A DNA stretch of 8,630 bases, from assembly GCA_012522035.1 (NCBI GenBank), contig JAAYLF010000091.1, forward strand, positions 1 through 8,630, written 5' to 3'. The first letter of the stretch is position 1. The number at the start of each line of letters is the position of its first letter. Position numbers and translations under genes: made by a program. The notes under the pieces were generated by a model, which saw only the letters and a list, made by a program, of their open reading frames with translations, did no database searches and had not been told where the DNA came from. Below are positions 1 through 5,752 of this stretch, piece by piece. The DNA is from Clostridiaceae bacterium. Lineage in GTDB: Bacteria; Bacillota; Clostridia; UBA1212; DUPL01.

Positions 1-115
1 GTCTTAGGGTACAACCTAATTGAGCTGCTACTCGCTTTTTATTTCCATGATTTTCAACACAGTCTTTTATTGCATTATACTTTCTTAGCTCATGTTTACG
101 TAATTCCAATGCCAT
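1..115 (-). CDS. Probable ISNCY/IS1202-like transposase, N-terminal fragment cut by window edge
   Basis: Reading the minus strand from the ATG at 115-113 gives 38 complete codons, beginning MALELRKHELRKYNAIKDC, before the window ends. A GGTGGT ribosome binding site lies six bases upstream (127-122). Residues 24-38 (GNKKRVAAQLGCTLR) have the form of a helix-turn-helix: a Gly-Asn-Lys-Lys-Arg lead, Ala-Ala, then Leu-Gly-Cys-Thr. From memory, transposases of the ISNCY/IS1202 group start with a short basic segment followed by this kind of HTH (NGNKKRAA..LG.T.R.INRL). The repeats just upstream, at 149-199, fit an insertion-sequence end. Only the DNA-binding start is visible, so the catalytic domain and the integrity of the element cannot be judged. 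A resolvase-like or other HTH regulator remains possible. Confidence 0.6.
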   Translation of the reverse strand, partial: MALELRKHELRKYNAIKDCVENHGNKKRVAAQLGCTLR

Positions 116-146
116 ATTATACCACCATTTATTATTTTTTCTTTTG

Positions 147-155
147 ATTATACCA
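147..155 (-). promoter_or_regulatory. Extended -10 promoter element for the leftward HTH/transposase gene
   Basis: On the minus strand the bases read TGGTATAAT, an exact TATAAT (152-147) preceded by the TG of an extended -10. It ends 31 bases before the ATG at 115. No good -35 is found 16-18 bases upstream, so recognition would rely on the extended -10. The element overlaps the left arm of the inverted repeat at 149-181, so a protein bound to that repeat would be expected to block this promoter. Confidence 0.4.
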
Positions 156-181
156 CATGGGACATAATCACATGTGGTATA
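149..181. repeat. 11-bp perfect inverted repeat, operator or IS-end candidate
   Basis: TATACCACATG (149-159) and CATGTGGTATA (171-181) are perfect inverted copies separated by 11 bases. The box TTATACCAC occurs again in direct orientation at 117-125, next to the start codon of the leftward gene. The centre-to-centre spacing of about two helical turns suits a dimeric DNA-binding protein. The left arm covers the -10 of the leftward gene. It may be a self-regulatory operator of the transposase, a transposase binding site at the element's end, or a hairpin in the leader; the sequence alone does not decide. Confidence 0.5.
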
Positions 182-212
182 GTAAGACATTATCATATTT
201 TAACGACATTAA
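161..212 (+). repeat. GACAT-type direct repeats
   Basis: GACATAATCACATG (161-174) and GACATTATCATATT (186-199) agree at 11 of 14 positions and are 25 bases apart. A third shorter copy, GACATTAA, starts at 205. They lie between the transposase-like gene and the promoter of the amidohydrolase operon. Repeated short boxes are usual at transposase-binding ends, so this may mark the end of the insertion sequence, but the exact element border is not visible. Confidence 0.3.
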
Positions 213-236
213 AGGAAACCAACACTTTTCATTAAG

Positions 237-265
237 TGGACAAAATCTTGTCAATATGATAGAAT
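237..265 (+). promoter_or_regulatory. Sigma-A promoter of the amidohydrolase-tsaE-tsaB-rimI operon, with overlapping palindrome
   Basis: A -35 box TGGACA (237-242) and a -10 box TAGAAT (260-265) are separated by 17 bases; each matches the vegetative consensus at five of six positions. Transcription would start near 272, giving a leader of about 44 bases before the ATG at 316. An imperfect palindrome, GACAAAATCTTGTC (239-252, symmetric except one base pair on each side of the centre), covers the end of the -35 and the first part of the spacer. A repressor bound there would block the promoter. Confidence 0.55.
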
Positions 266-315
266 AACCTGATGTTATACATACAGAAATTCATGATTTA
301 GCGAGGAGATTGAAC

Positions 316-1485
316 ATGGGAAGACTGCTTATCCGCAACGGAAAGGTTATAACCATAACCGGAAAAGAATACGACAATGGATATATTGTTTGTGAGAATG
401 GTAAAATCGTGGAGATTGGAGAGAATTATAACGGGGAATTTGACGGCAAAGTGATTAATGCCAAAGGTAATATTGTCATGCCTGGCTTTATAGATCCTCA
501 CTGCCATGTAGGCATGTTTAATGATTCTTTGAATTTTGAAGGAAGCGATGGCAACGAGTGCACCGAGCCGGTTACACCCCAGCTAAGAGCCATAGACGGA
601 ATTTATCACAATGACAGATATTTCAAAGAGGCATGTGCGGCAGGAGTAACTACAGTTGTTACAGGTCCTGGCAGCGCGAATGTTTTTGGTGGACAATTTG
701 CAGCATTAAAAACCCATGGCTCATGTGTTGATGACATGGTGCTGAAGGCTCCTGTTGCCATGAAGGCTGCTTTGGGCGAGAATCCTAAAACTGTATACAA
801 TTCCAGCAACAAAATGCCAACAACAAGAATGGCAACCGCTTCGCTTATGAGACAGGTGCTTATTGAAGCCAAAGAGTATCTGATGAAAAAAGATAAATAT
901 GAAAAGGATCCTGAGAATAATGACAAGCCTTCATATGATATGAAGCTTGAGGCTTTGGTTCCTGTCTTGAAAGGCGAACTCATACTGAAGATTCATGCTC
1001 ACAGGGCTGATGACATTGCCACAGCGGTAAGGATCAAGAATGAGTTTAATTTGAATATAACGGTGGATCATTGTACGGAAGGATATCTTGTTGCTGATCT
1101 GCTTAAGAAATATGAGATTCCTGTAATATGCGGGCCGATTGTATCAGACAGATCAAAGCCTGAACTTAGCAATATGATTGACGAGAATGCAAAAATTCTA
1201 TGTGAAAAAGGCCTTGATGTGGCAATAATGACGGATCACCCGGTAACCCCGATCAAATATCTGCCCTTCTGTGCGATGGTAGCTCACAAGGCAGGATTGG
1301 GTAGAGAAGAGGCTCTTAAGGCAATCACCATAAATGCGGCAAAGGTTAACGGCATAGCTGACAGGGTAGGTAGTCTTGAGGTAGGAAAAGATGCGGACAT
1401 TGTTATTCTTTCAGGCGATCCTTTGGACTTTATGACCAGGGTAACAACAACAATAATCAATGGAGAAGTGGTTTTTAGTGCCTAG
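316..1485 (+). CDS. Amidohydrolase of the imidazolonepropionase-related group (COG1228-like), substrate unknown
   Basis: This is a 389-residue metal-dependent hydrolase of the amidohydrolase superfamily. The N-terminal beta-sandwich piece (about 1-56) leads into MPGFIDPHCHVG, whose His62-x-His64 are the first metal ligands. KIHAHRADD (225-233) supplies His227/His229, VDHC supplies His252, and MTDHP supplies Asp307, completing the expected TIM-barrel ligand set. The C-terminus closes with the usual VGKDADIVILSGDPL segment and TTIINGEVV strand. Residues near 188-212 form a charged, probably surface insertion. I chose ATG 316 because GAGGAG (303-308) lies seven bases upstream; the in-frame TTG at 310 is too close to it. 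It is first in its operon and its end overlaps tsaE by eight bases. Superfamily members cleave cyclic amides, ureas or dipeptides in the cytoplasm; the substrate here cannot be read from the sequence. No signal peptide is seen. Confidence 0.88.
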   Translation: MGRLLIRNGKVITITGKEYDNGYIVCENGKIVEIGENYNGEFDGKVINAKGNIVMPGFIDPHCHVGMFNDSLNFEGSDGNECTEPVTPQLRAIDGIYHNDRYFKEACAAGVTTVVTGPGSANVFGGQFAALKTHGSCVDDMVLKAPVAMKAALGENPKTVYNSSNKMPTTRMATASLMRQVLIEAKEYLMKKDKYEKDPENNDKPSYDMKLEALVPVLKGELILKIHAHRADDIATAVRIKNEFNLNITVDHCTEGYLVADLLKKYEIPVICGPIVSDRSKPELSNMIDENAKILCEKGLDVAIMTDHPVTPIKYLPFCAMVAHKAGLGREEALKAITINAAKVNGIADRVGSLEVGKDADIVILSGDPLDFMTRVTTTIINGEVVFSA

Positions 1486-1942
1486 TATTTCGTTAACAAC
1501 GACCTCATCGGAAGAAACATTTGATATTGCCTTTAAATTGGGCAAAATGCTTGCAAAAGGGGATGTTGTAACACTGGATGGAAATCTTGGTGCAGGCAAG
1601 ACATTGTTCACCCAGGGACTTGCAAAAGCCATGGGGATAACCGAACCTGTTACAAGCCCCACCTTTGCAATTCTGAACATATACACTACAGGCATTGTGC
1701 CGCTTTATCATTTCGATGTATACAGGATTTCCTCATACGATGAACTTGTGGAAATAGGGTATGAGGAGTACAATCAGGGAGATGGAATAATTGTTATTGA
1801 ATGGGCCAACAACATACCCGAACTTGAAAACGAGGAACGACTTGTGAAGATTGATATTGAAAGAATGGATGATGTGTCCGAAAATGCAAGGAGAATCACA
1901 ATAAAAACATACGAAGGGAAAGAACTGAGTTGCTTATACTGA
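1478..1942 (+). CDS. tsaE: tRNA t6A biosynthesis ATPase TsaE
   Basis: TsaE (YjeE family) is the small cytoplasmic ATPase that supports the TsaB-TsaD complex in making t6A37 on tRNAs that read ANN codons. Counting from GTG 1478, the protein has 154 residues, a normal family length. A Walker A P-loop GNLGAGKT is at 35-42, a VTSPTF switch segment at 58-63, the family HFDVYR motif with Asp80 at 78-83, and IEW at 107-109. I prefer the GTG because GGAGAAG (1462-1468) stands nine bases before it and the N-terminus then matches the family. An ATG at 1460 would add six residues but has no good ribosome site. The gene starts inside the end of the amidohydrolase gene and overlaps tsaB by 13 bases, so translation is probably coupled. 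The function is firm; the start is less so. Confidence 0.93.
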   Translation: MPSISLTTTSSEETFDIAFKLGKMLAKGDVVTLDGNLGAGKTLFTQGLAKAMGITEPVTSPTFAILNIYTTGIVPLYHFDVYRISSYDELVEIGYEEYNQGDGIIVIEWANNIPELENEERLVKIDIERMDDVSENARRITIKTYEGKELSCLY

Positions 1943-2625
1943 CAATTGACACATCCTGCAGCCAGATGGGTGTTTCTTTAAATCAGGAAGACACAATTTT
2001 GGCTGAAGAAACCATAAACAACAAGAAAACACATTCAGTAAAGCTCATGCCTGCGGTTGACAACGTTTTTACTGCGTCTAACAAGGTAATTGAAGAAGTT
2101 GACTTGTTTGCTGTTGTAAACGGTCCAGGTTCTTTTACCGGGCTTAGAATCGGAGTGTCAACTGCAAAAGCTTTTGCTTACACCTTGGACAAACCAGTTG
2201 TAGGGGTGAATACGCTTGATTACCTTGCAAGATGCGCTGCCAATTATAATGGTCTGATTTGCCCAATAATAGATGCAAGAAACAATTTTGTGTTCTTCTC
2301 ACTATACAGAGGAAAAGAAAGAGTGCATGAATACAAGGTTGAGAAGATTGATTGGCTTTTAACCTTGCTTCATGAGTTTGATGAAGAAGTAATGTTTACA
2401 GGCGATGGGGTTTTCGTGCACAGAGAGATTCTTAAGCTTGGTCTTGGTGAGAAGTATAAAGAGAATGCACATCCTTTGCTTCTTGGCAAACCGTCTTTCA
2501 TAGCTGAACTTGCAAGAGAGAAGTATGAAAGCGGTCAGATTGACAGTGACATAAAGGTTTTTTACATGAGAAAGTCACAGGCTGAGAGAATGAAGGAAGA
2601 GAAGGCAGGAAAAGCATGCAAATAG
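1930..2625 (+). CDS. tsaB: tRNA t6A biosynthesis protein TsaB (YeaZ family)
   Basis: TsaB is the ASKHA-fold partner that dimerises with the catalytic subunit TsaD and is needed for threonylcarbamoyl transfer to A37 of tRNA. The 231-residue protein starts with the family phosphate-1-like strand LILTIDTS, followed by THSVKLMP (34-41) and the hallmark GPGSFTGLRIGVSTAKAFA segment (65-83). It lacks the metal-binding histidines of TsaD, as expected for the non-catalytic paralogue. The start is TTG at 1930, because only this gives the standard N-terminal MLILTIDTS; AGGGAAAG lies upstream. The start overlaps tsaE by 13 bases, and the end overlaps rimI by 10. TsaD itself is not in the window. Identification rests on clear motifs and on order next to tsaE and rimI. 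Confidence 0.95.
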   Translation: MLILTIDTSCSQMGVSLNQEDTILAEETINNKKTHSVKLMPAVDNVFTASNKVIEEVDLFAVVNGPGSFTGLRIGVSTAKAFAYTLDKPVVGVNTLDYLARCAANYNGLICPIIDARNNFVFFSLYRGKERVHEYKVEKIDWLLTLLHEFDEEVMFTGDGVFVHREILKLGLGEKYKENAHPLLLGKPSFIAELAREKYESGQIDSDIKVFYMRKSQAERMKEEKAGKACK

Positions 2626-3071
2626 TTCCGATGCGGAAAAAACATCTCAAGGATGTAATGGCTATTGAAAAGGAGACTTTTGGTATAGACAGCTGGTCGC
2701 CGCAATTCTTCCTGTCGGAATTGAAATCCGATCTTGCCCACTATATCTGCGTTATTGACAGGGATAATAAAGTGGCAGGCTATGCAGGATGTAGAATGCT
2801 TTTTGAAGAAGCGGAGTTGGTTAATATTTGTGTTGCTCCACCATATAGAATGCTTGGGCTTGGCAAAACGATGATGAGATACTTTATCGACATGTGGATT
2901 GACAGAAAGATACAGCATGCTTTTCTTGAGGTGAGGGTGGGAAACAATGCGGCCATTCACATGTACAAAAGTTTTGGTTTTGAAATCATTTCTACTAGAA
3001 AAGGATATTACAAAAACGGCGAAGATGCTTATGTAATGACACTTGATATTAATAAACTGTTAAACGGATGA
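2616..3071 (+). CDS. rimI: Ribosomal protein S18-alanine-type N-acetyltransferase RimI (GNAT)
   Basis: RimI is a GNAT-fold enzyme that transfers acetyl from acetyl-CoA to protein N-termini, classically Ala1 of ribosomal protein bS18. The protein has 151 residues. Motif A, with the acetyl-CoA pyrophosphate loop RMLGLG (78-83, pattern R/Q-x-x-G-x-G/A), follows the strand ELVNICVAPPYR. The family block LEVRVGNNAAIHMYKSFGF spans about 104-122, with Glu105 and the Asn110/111 pair in their usual places and Tyr117 in the position of the general-acid tyrosine. RKGYYKNGEDAYVM (128-141) is the typical RimI end. ATG 2616 has AGGA five bases upstream and overlaps tsaB by 10 bases. In many clostridia the RimI substrate range is broader or untested, so the bS18 role is inferred from the family. 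Confidence 0.92.
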   Translation: MQIVPMRKKHLKDVMAIEKETFGIDSWSPQFFLSELKSDLAHYICVIDRDNKVAGYAGCRMLFEEAELVNICVAPPYRMLGLGKTMMRYFIDMWIDRKIQHAFLEVRVGNNAAIHMYKSFGFEIISTRKGYYKNGEDAYVMTLDINKLLNG

Positions 3072-3079
3072 TTGCCATA

Positions 3080-3108
3080 TTGAATTTTGGCATTAAAATA
3101 TATATAAT
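3080..3108 (+). promoter_or_regulatory. Strong sigma-A promoter of the NifU-like/GGGtGRT operon
   Basis: TTGAAT (3080-3085) and a perfect TATAAT (3103-3108) are separated by exactly 17 bases, in an AT-rich stretch just downstream of rimI. The start site would be near 3115, leaving a leader of about 29 bases that contains the AAAGGAG ribosome site. It is the best-matched promoter in the window and suggests that the following two genes are transcribed strongly and independently of the t6A genes. Confidence 0.75.
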
Positions 3109-3143
3109 TAACAGGATACAAATTGAAAGGAGCTTTAGTTCTT

Positions 3144-3836
3144 ATGAATTATTCACACGAAGTAATCAACATGAAGTGTATAAAGCAAGGACCTAATCAC
3201 GGACCTGCACCAATTCCTCAAGAAGGCAATTGGACAAAAGCAAAAGAAATCAAAGATATTTCCGGTTTGTCACATGGAGTCGGCTGGTGTGCTCCACAAC
3301 AGGGAACATGCAAACTGACTTTGAATGTTAAGAATGGCATCATTGAAGAAGTGTTGGTGGAGACCATTGGATGTTCCGGCATGACACACTCAGCTGCAAT
3401 GGCTGCTGAAATACTTGGCAGCAAGACTATTCTTGAAGCGCTGAACACAGACCTTGTATGTGATGCCATCAACGTTGCAATGAGAGAAATCTTCCTGCAG
3501 CTTGTTTACGGAAGGACTCAATCCGCTTTCTCAGAAGATGGTCTGCCAATAGGCGCAGGTCTTGAAGACTTGGGTAAAGGACTCCGTTCTCAGGTAGGTA
3601 CCATGTACGGAACTAAAGAAAAGGGTGTTCGCTATCTTGAAATGGCGGAAGGCTATGTGCTTGAACTTGGTCTGGATGAGAATGACGAAGTAATTGGCTA
3701 CAAGTTTGTGCACCTCGGAAAAATGATGGAAGCTATCAGAAATGGTGTTGATCCTAAAGAAGCTTATGAAAAGAATATCGGTACATACGGCAGGTTCAAT
3801 GACAGCGTCAAGTTTATAGATCCTAGAAAGGAATAA
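3144..3836 (+). CDS. NifU/IscU-like iron-sulfur cluster scaffold protein, partner of GGGtGRT protein
   Basis: The 230-residue protein resembles a group annotated in clostridia as iron-sulfur cluster assembly scaffold protein. Its centre matches the NifU N-terminal/IscU fold: KLTLNVKNGIIEEVLVETIG strands, then GCSGMTHSAAMAAEIL (76-91), comparable to the GCGSAIASSS loop of IscU, then TILEALNTD. Cysteines are at 12, 49, 57, 77 and 106. Cys77 is the IscU-like loop cysteine; WCAPQQGTC (48-57) carries an additional pair. The usual IscU LPPxKxHC motif is not recognisable; this part reads REIFLQLVYGRTQSAF. A C-terminal extension (about 130-230) goes beyond normal IscU length. ATG 3144 fits family N-termini and has AAAGGAG (3126-3132) upstream; an in-frame TTG at 3123 overlaps that site and is unlikely. 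The gene is followed after 14 bases by the GGGtGRT gene. Cluster binding is inferred; a specific role is not known. Confidence 0.8.
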   Translation: MNYSHEVINMKCIKQGPNHGPAPIPQEGNWTKAKEIKDISGLSHGVGWCAPQQGTCKLTLNVKNGIIEEVLVETIGCSGMTHSAAMAAEILGSKTILEALNTDLVCDAINVAMREIFLQLVYGRTQSAFSEDGLPIGAGLEDLGKGLRSQVGTMYGTKEKGVRYLEMAEGYVLELGLDENDEVIGYKFVHLGKMMEAIRNGVDPKEAYEKNIGTYGRFNDSVKFIDPRKE

Positions 3837-3850
3837 TGGGGGTGCATGAA

Positions 3851-4849
3851 ATGGTTAGATTTGAAGGTTACGATAGAAGAATAGATACAATTAACAAAGT
3901 TATAAAAGAATATGGCTTCAATTCCTTGGAGGAAATAAGAGAGTTCTGCCTGTCCAAGGGTGTGGATGTTGAGAAGATTGTTAAAGGTGTACAACCCATC
4001 GCTTTTGAGAATGCTGTATGGGCGTACACGGTAGGCTGCGCAATCGCATTCAAGAAGGGCGTTAAAACAGCAGCTGATGCAGCTGAGGCAATAGGTATAG
4101 GCTTGCAGGCATTCTGCATACCAGGCTCCGTTGCAGATTCAAGAGAAGTTGGTTTTGGACATGGAAACTTGGGCGCAATGCTTCTCAGAGAAGAAACAGA
4201 GTGCTTCTGCTTCCTTGCAGGACATGAGTCTTTTGCAGCTGCGGAAGGTGCTATAGGTATTGCAAGAACTGCAAACCAGGTTAGAACAAAACCACTTAGA
4301 GTTATCCTTAACGGTCTTGGAAAGGATGCAGCTTACATTATCTCAAGAATCAACGGCTTTACATATGTAAAGACTGATTATGACTTCAAAACTCGTGAGC
4401 TTAAGATTCTTGAAACAAGAAGCTTCTCAAAGGGAGAGAGGGCTAACGTAAAAGTATATGGTGCCAATGACGTTGATGAAGGTGTTGCCATAATGAAACA
4501 TGAGGGTGTTGACGTATCCATCACTGGAAACTCAACCAACCCAACCAGATTCCAGCACCTTGTTGCAGGCGCATACAAGAAATGGTCAAATGAACACGGA
4601 AAGAGATACTTCTCCGTTGCATCCGGTGGTGGCACAGGAAGAACACTGCACCCAGACAACGTGGCAGCGGGTCCTGCATCCTATGGACTGACTGACTCCA
4701 TGGGCAGAATGCATGGCGACGCTCAGTTTGCCGGCTCATCCTCAGTTCCAGCTCACGTTGAAATGATGGGCTTGATCGGAATGGGCAACAACCCAATGGT
4801 TGGTGCTACTGTTGCATGTGCTGTTGCGATTTACAAAGCACTTAACTAG
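3851..4849 (+). CDS. GGGtGRT protein, conserved protein of unknown function
   Basis: The 332-residue protein contains the signature GGGTGRT at 259-265, inside FSVASGGGTGRTLHPDN, which names its family (GGGtGRT protein, PF14057 as I recall). The N-terminus FEGYDRRIDTINKVIKEYG is also characteristic. Notable stretches are GFGHGNLGAMLLREETECFC (101-120), AEGAIGIARTANQ (131-143), and NSTNPTRFQHLVAG (227-240). Cysteines are at 33, 63, 89, 118, 120 and 323; the Cys118-x-Cys120 pair could bind a metal or cluster, but this is inference. No membrane segment or signal peptide is evident, so it is probably cytoplasmic. I prefer ATG 3851 with GGGGGTG (3838-3844) upstream; ATG 3836, overlapping the previous stop in TAATG, would add five residues but its ribosome site is too close. 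It is co-transcribed with the NifU-like gene and followed by a terminator. The function is unknown. Confidence 0.85.
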   Translation: MVRFEGYDRRIDTINKVIKEYGFNSLEEIREFCLSKGVDVEKIVKGVQPIAFENAVWAYTVGCAIAFKKGVKTAADAAEAIGIGLQAFCIPGSVADSREVGFGHGNLGAMLLREETECFCFLAGHESFAAAEGAIGIARTANQVRTKPLRVILNGLGKDAAYIISRINGFTYVKTDYDFKTRELKILETRSFSKGERANVKVYGANDVDEGVAIMKHEGVDVSITGNSTNPTRFQHLVAGAYKKWSNEHGKRYFSVASGGGTGRTLHPDNVAAGPASYGLTDSMGRMHGDAQFAGSSSVPAHVEMMGLIGMGNNPMVGATVACAVAIYKALN

Positions 4850-4867
4850 TCTTTTATTGAGTATTAA

Positions 4868-4897
4868 CGGAGGGATCTTGTGTCCCTCCGCCTTTTT
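4868..4897 (+). terminator. Intrinsic terminator after the GGGtGRT gene, just ahead of proB
   Basis: CGGAGGGA (4868-4875) and TCCCTCCG (4883-4890) form a perfect 8-bp GC-rich stem with a 7-base loop, followed by CC and five T residues (4893-4897). This is a strong Rho-independent terminator 18 bases after the GGGtGRT stop. It stands only 15 bases before the proB start, with no visible promoter between them. It may therefore also act as a proB leader element: proB would need readthrough, a promoter further upstream, or conditional antitermination. Confidence 0.85.
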
Positions 4898-4912
4898 ATA
4901 GGTGGTGTGGAG

Positions 4913-5752
4913 ATGAATATTGATTGCAGGGAAGCAAGGAATAGTTTAAAAAATGCAACCAGAATTGTTATAAAAATTGGGACCTCATCTTTGGTACATT
5001 CAAATGGCAGGATTAACTTTAGAAGAATTGGCATACTTGCAAGAGTAATTTCAGACCTCATGAACCAGGACAAGGAAGTTGTTCTGGTGTCTTCAGGTGC
5101 AATAGGTATTGGAGTAAGCAAGTTGAAACTTAAGGAAAGACCTAAAACCATAGCTGAAAAGCAGGCGGTGGCTGCGGTAGGACAGTCCAGCCTTATGCAG
5201 GTATACAGCCAGATATTCTCTGAGTATGGACATACAGTTGCCCAGATTCTGCTTACAAAGGATGTTATAGATAGACCATGCATGAAGGCAAATGCAATAA
5301 ATACATTTGAACAACTGGCCAAAATGAAGATTTTGCCTATTGTTAATGAAAATGATACGGTTGCCATTGACGAGATTAAGTTTGGTGATAATGACAATCT
5401 GTCATATTTGGTTGCCAAACTTATAAAAGCGGATCTGCTAATTATCCTTACGGATATAGATGGGTATTACAACAAGAATCCGCATGAGAATCCGGATGCA
5501 ATTCTTTACCATAATATCACGGATTTGTCAGAAAAGATTGAAGAGGCTGCAGGAGGTGCCAGCGAACACGGAACAGGAGGCATGCTTACAAAGGTACACG
5601 CATGCAGGCTTGCAGCAGAAAGTGGAATCAATGCAATTATTGCAAATGGCAATAACCCCGAGATTATCTACAGGTTGTTGGAGGGTGAGGATTTAGGCAC
5701 CTTGTTTGTTAGAAAGGAGGTTTGCAACAATGAATGTTCAGGAGTATGTTGA
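4913..5752 (+). CDS. proB: Glutamate 5-kinase ProB, short form without PUA domain
   Basis: ProB phosphorylates glutamate with ATP to give gamma-glutamyl phosphate, the first step of proline synthesis in the cytoplasm. The 279-residue protein is an amino acid kinase: VIKIGTSSL (19-27) for phosphate binding, SSGAIGIG (60-67), NENDTV (145-150) and FGDNDNLS (157-164) for glutamate binding, LTDIDGYY (179-186) and GTGGMLTK (220-227) for the nucleotide. The E. coli enzyme has about 367 residues with a C-terminal PUA domain; that domain is missing here and the ORF ends naturally inside proA, so this looks like the short family form, not a broken gene. ATG 4913 has AGGTGGTG (4900-4907) five bases upstream; an in-frame GTG at 4880 lies inside the terminator hairpin and is rejected. 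Proline feedback inhibition is expected from the family but was not read from residues. Confidence 0.95.
   Translation: MNIDCREARNSLKNATRIVIKIGTSSLVHSNGRINFRRIGILARVISDLMNQDKEVVLVSSGAIGIGVSKLKLKERPKTIAEKQAVAAVGQSSLMQVYSQIFSEYGHTVAQILLTKDVIDRPCMKANAINTFEQLAKMKILPIVNENDTVAIDEIKFGDNDNLSYLVAKLIKADLLIILTDIDGYYNKNPHENPDAILYHNITDLSEKIEEAAGGASEHGTGGMLTKVHACRLAAESGINAIIANGNNPEIIYRLLEGEDLGTLFVRKEVCNNECSGVC

Noticed and set aside
3073..3092. Small inverted repeat TGCCA...TGGCA after rimI as a terminator
   Set aside because: Only five base pairs with a ten-base loop and no T-run; it overlaps the -35 of the next promoter. Too weak to call.
4880..4912. Upstream in-frame GTG giving an 11-residue longer ProB
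   Set aside because: The GTG lies in the loop of the terminator hairpin, has no ribosome site of its own apart from the stem, and the added residues are encoded by the stem and T-run. ATG 4913 has a well-placed AGGTGGTG.
4850..4912. T-box (tRNA-Pro) riboswitch ahead of proB
   Set aside because: A T-box leader needs a couple of hundred bases with specifier and antiterminator elements; only 63 bases are available and no T-box consensus is seen.
4864..5418. 184-residue minus-strand open frame opposite proB
   Set aside because: It lies wholly over well-supported proB and terminator sequence, has no recognisable motif, and looks like an antisense shadow of proB codon pattern.
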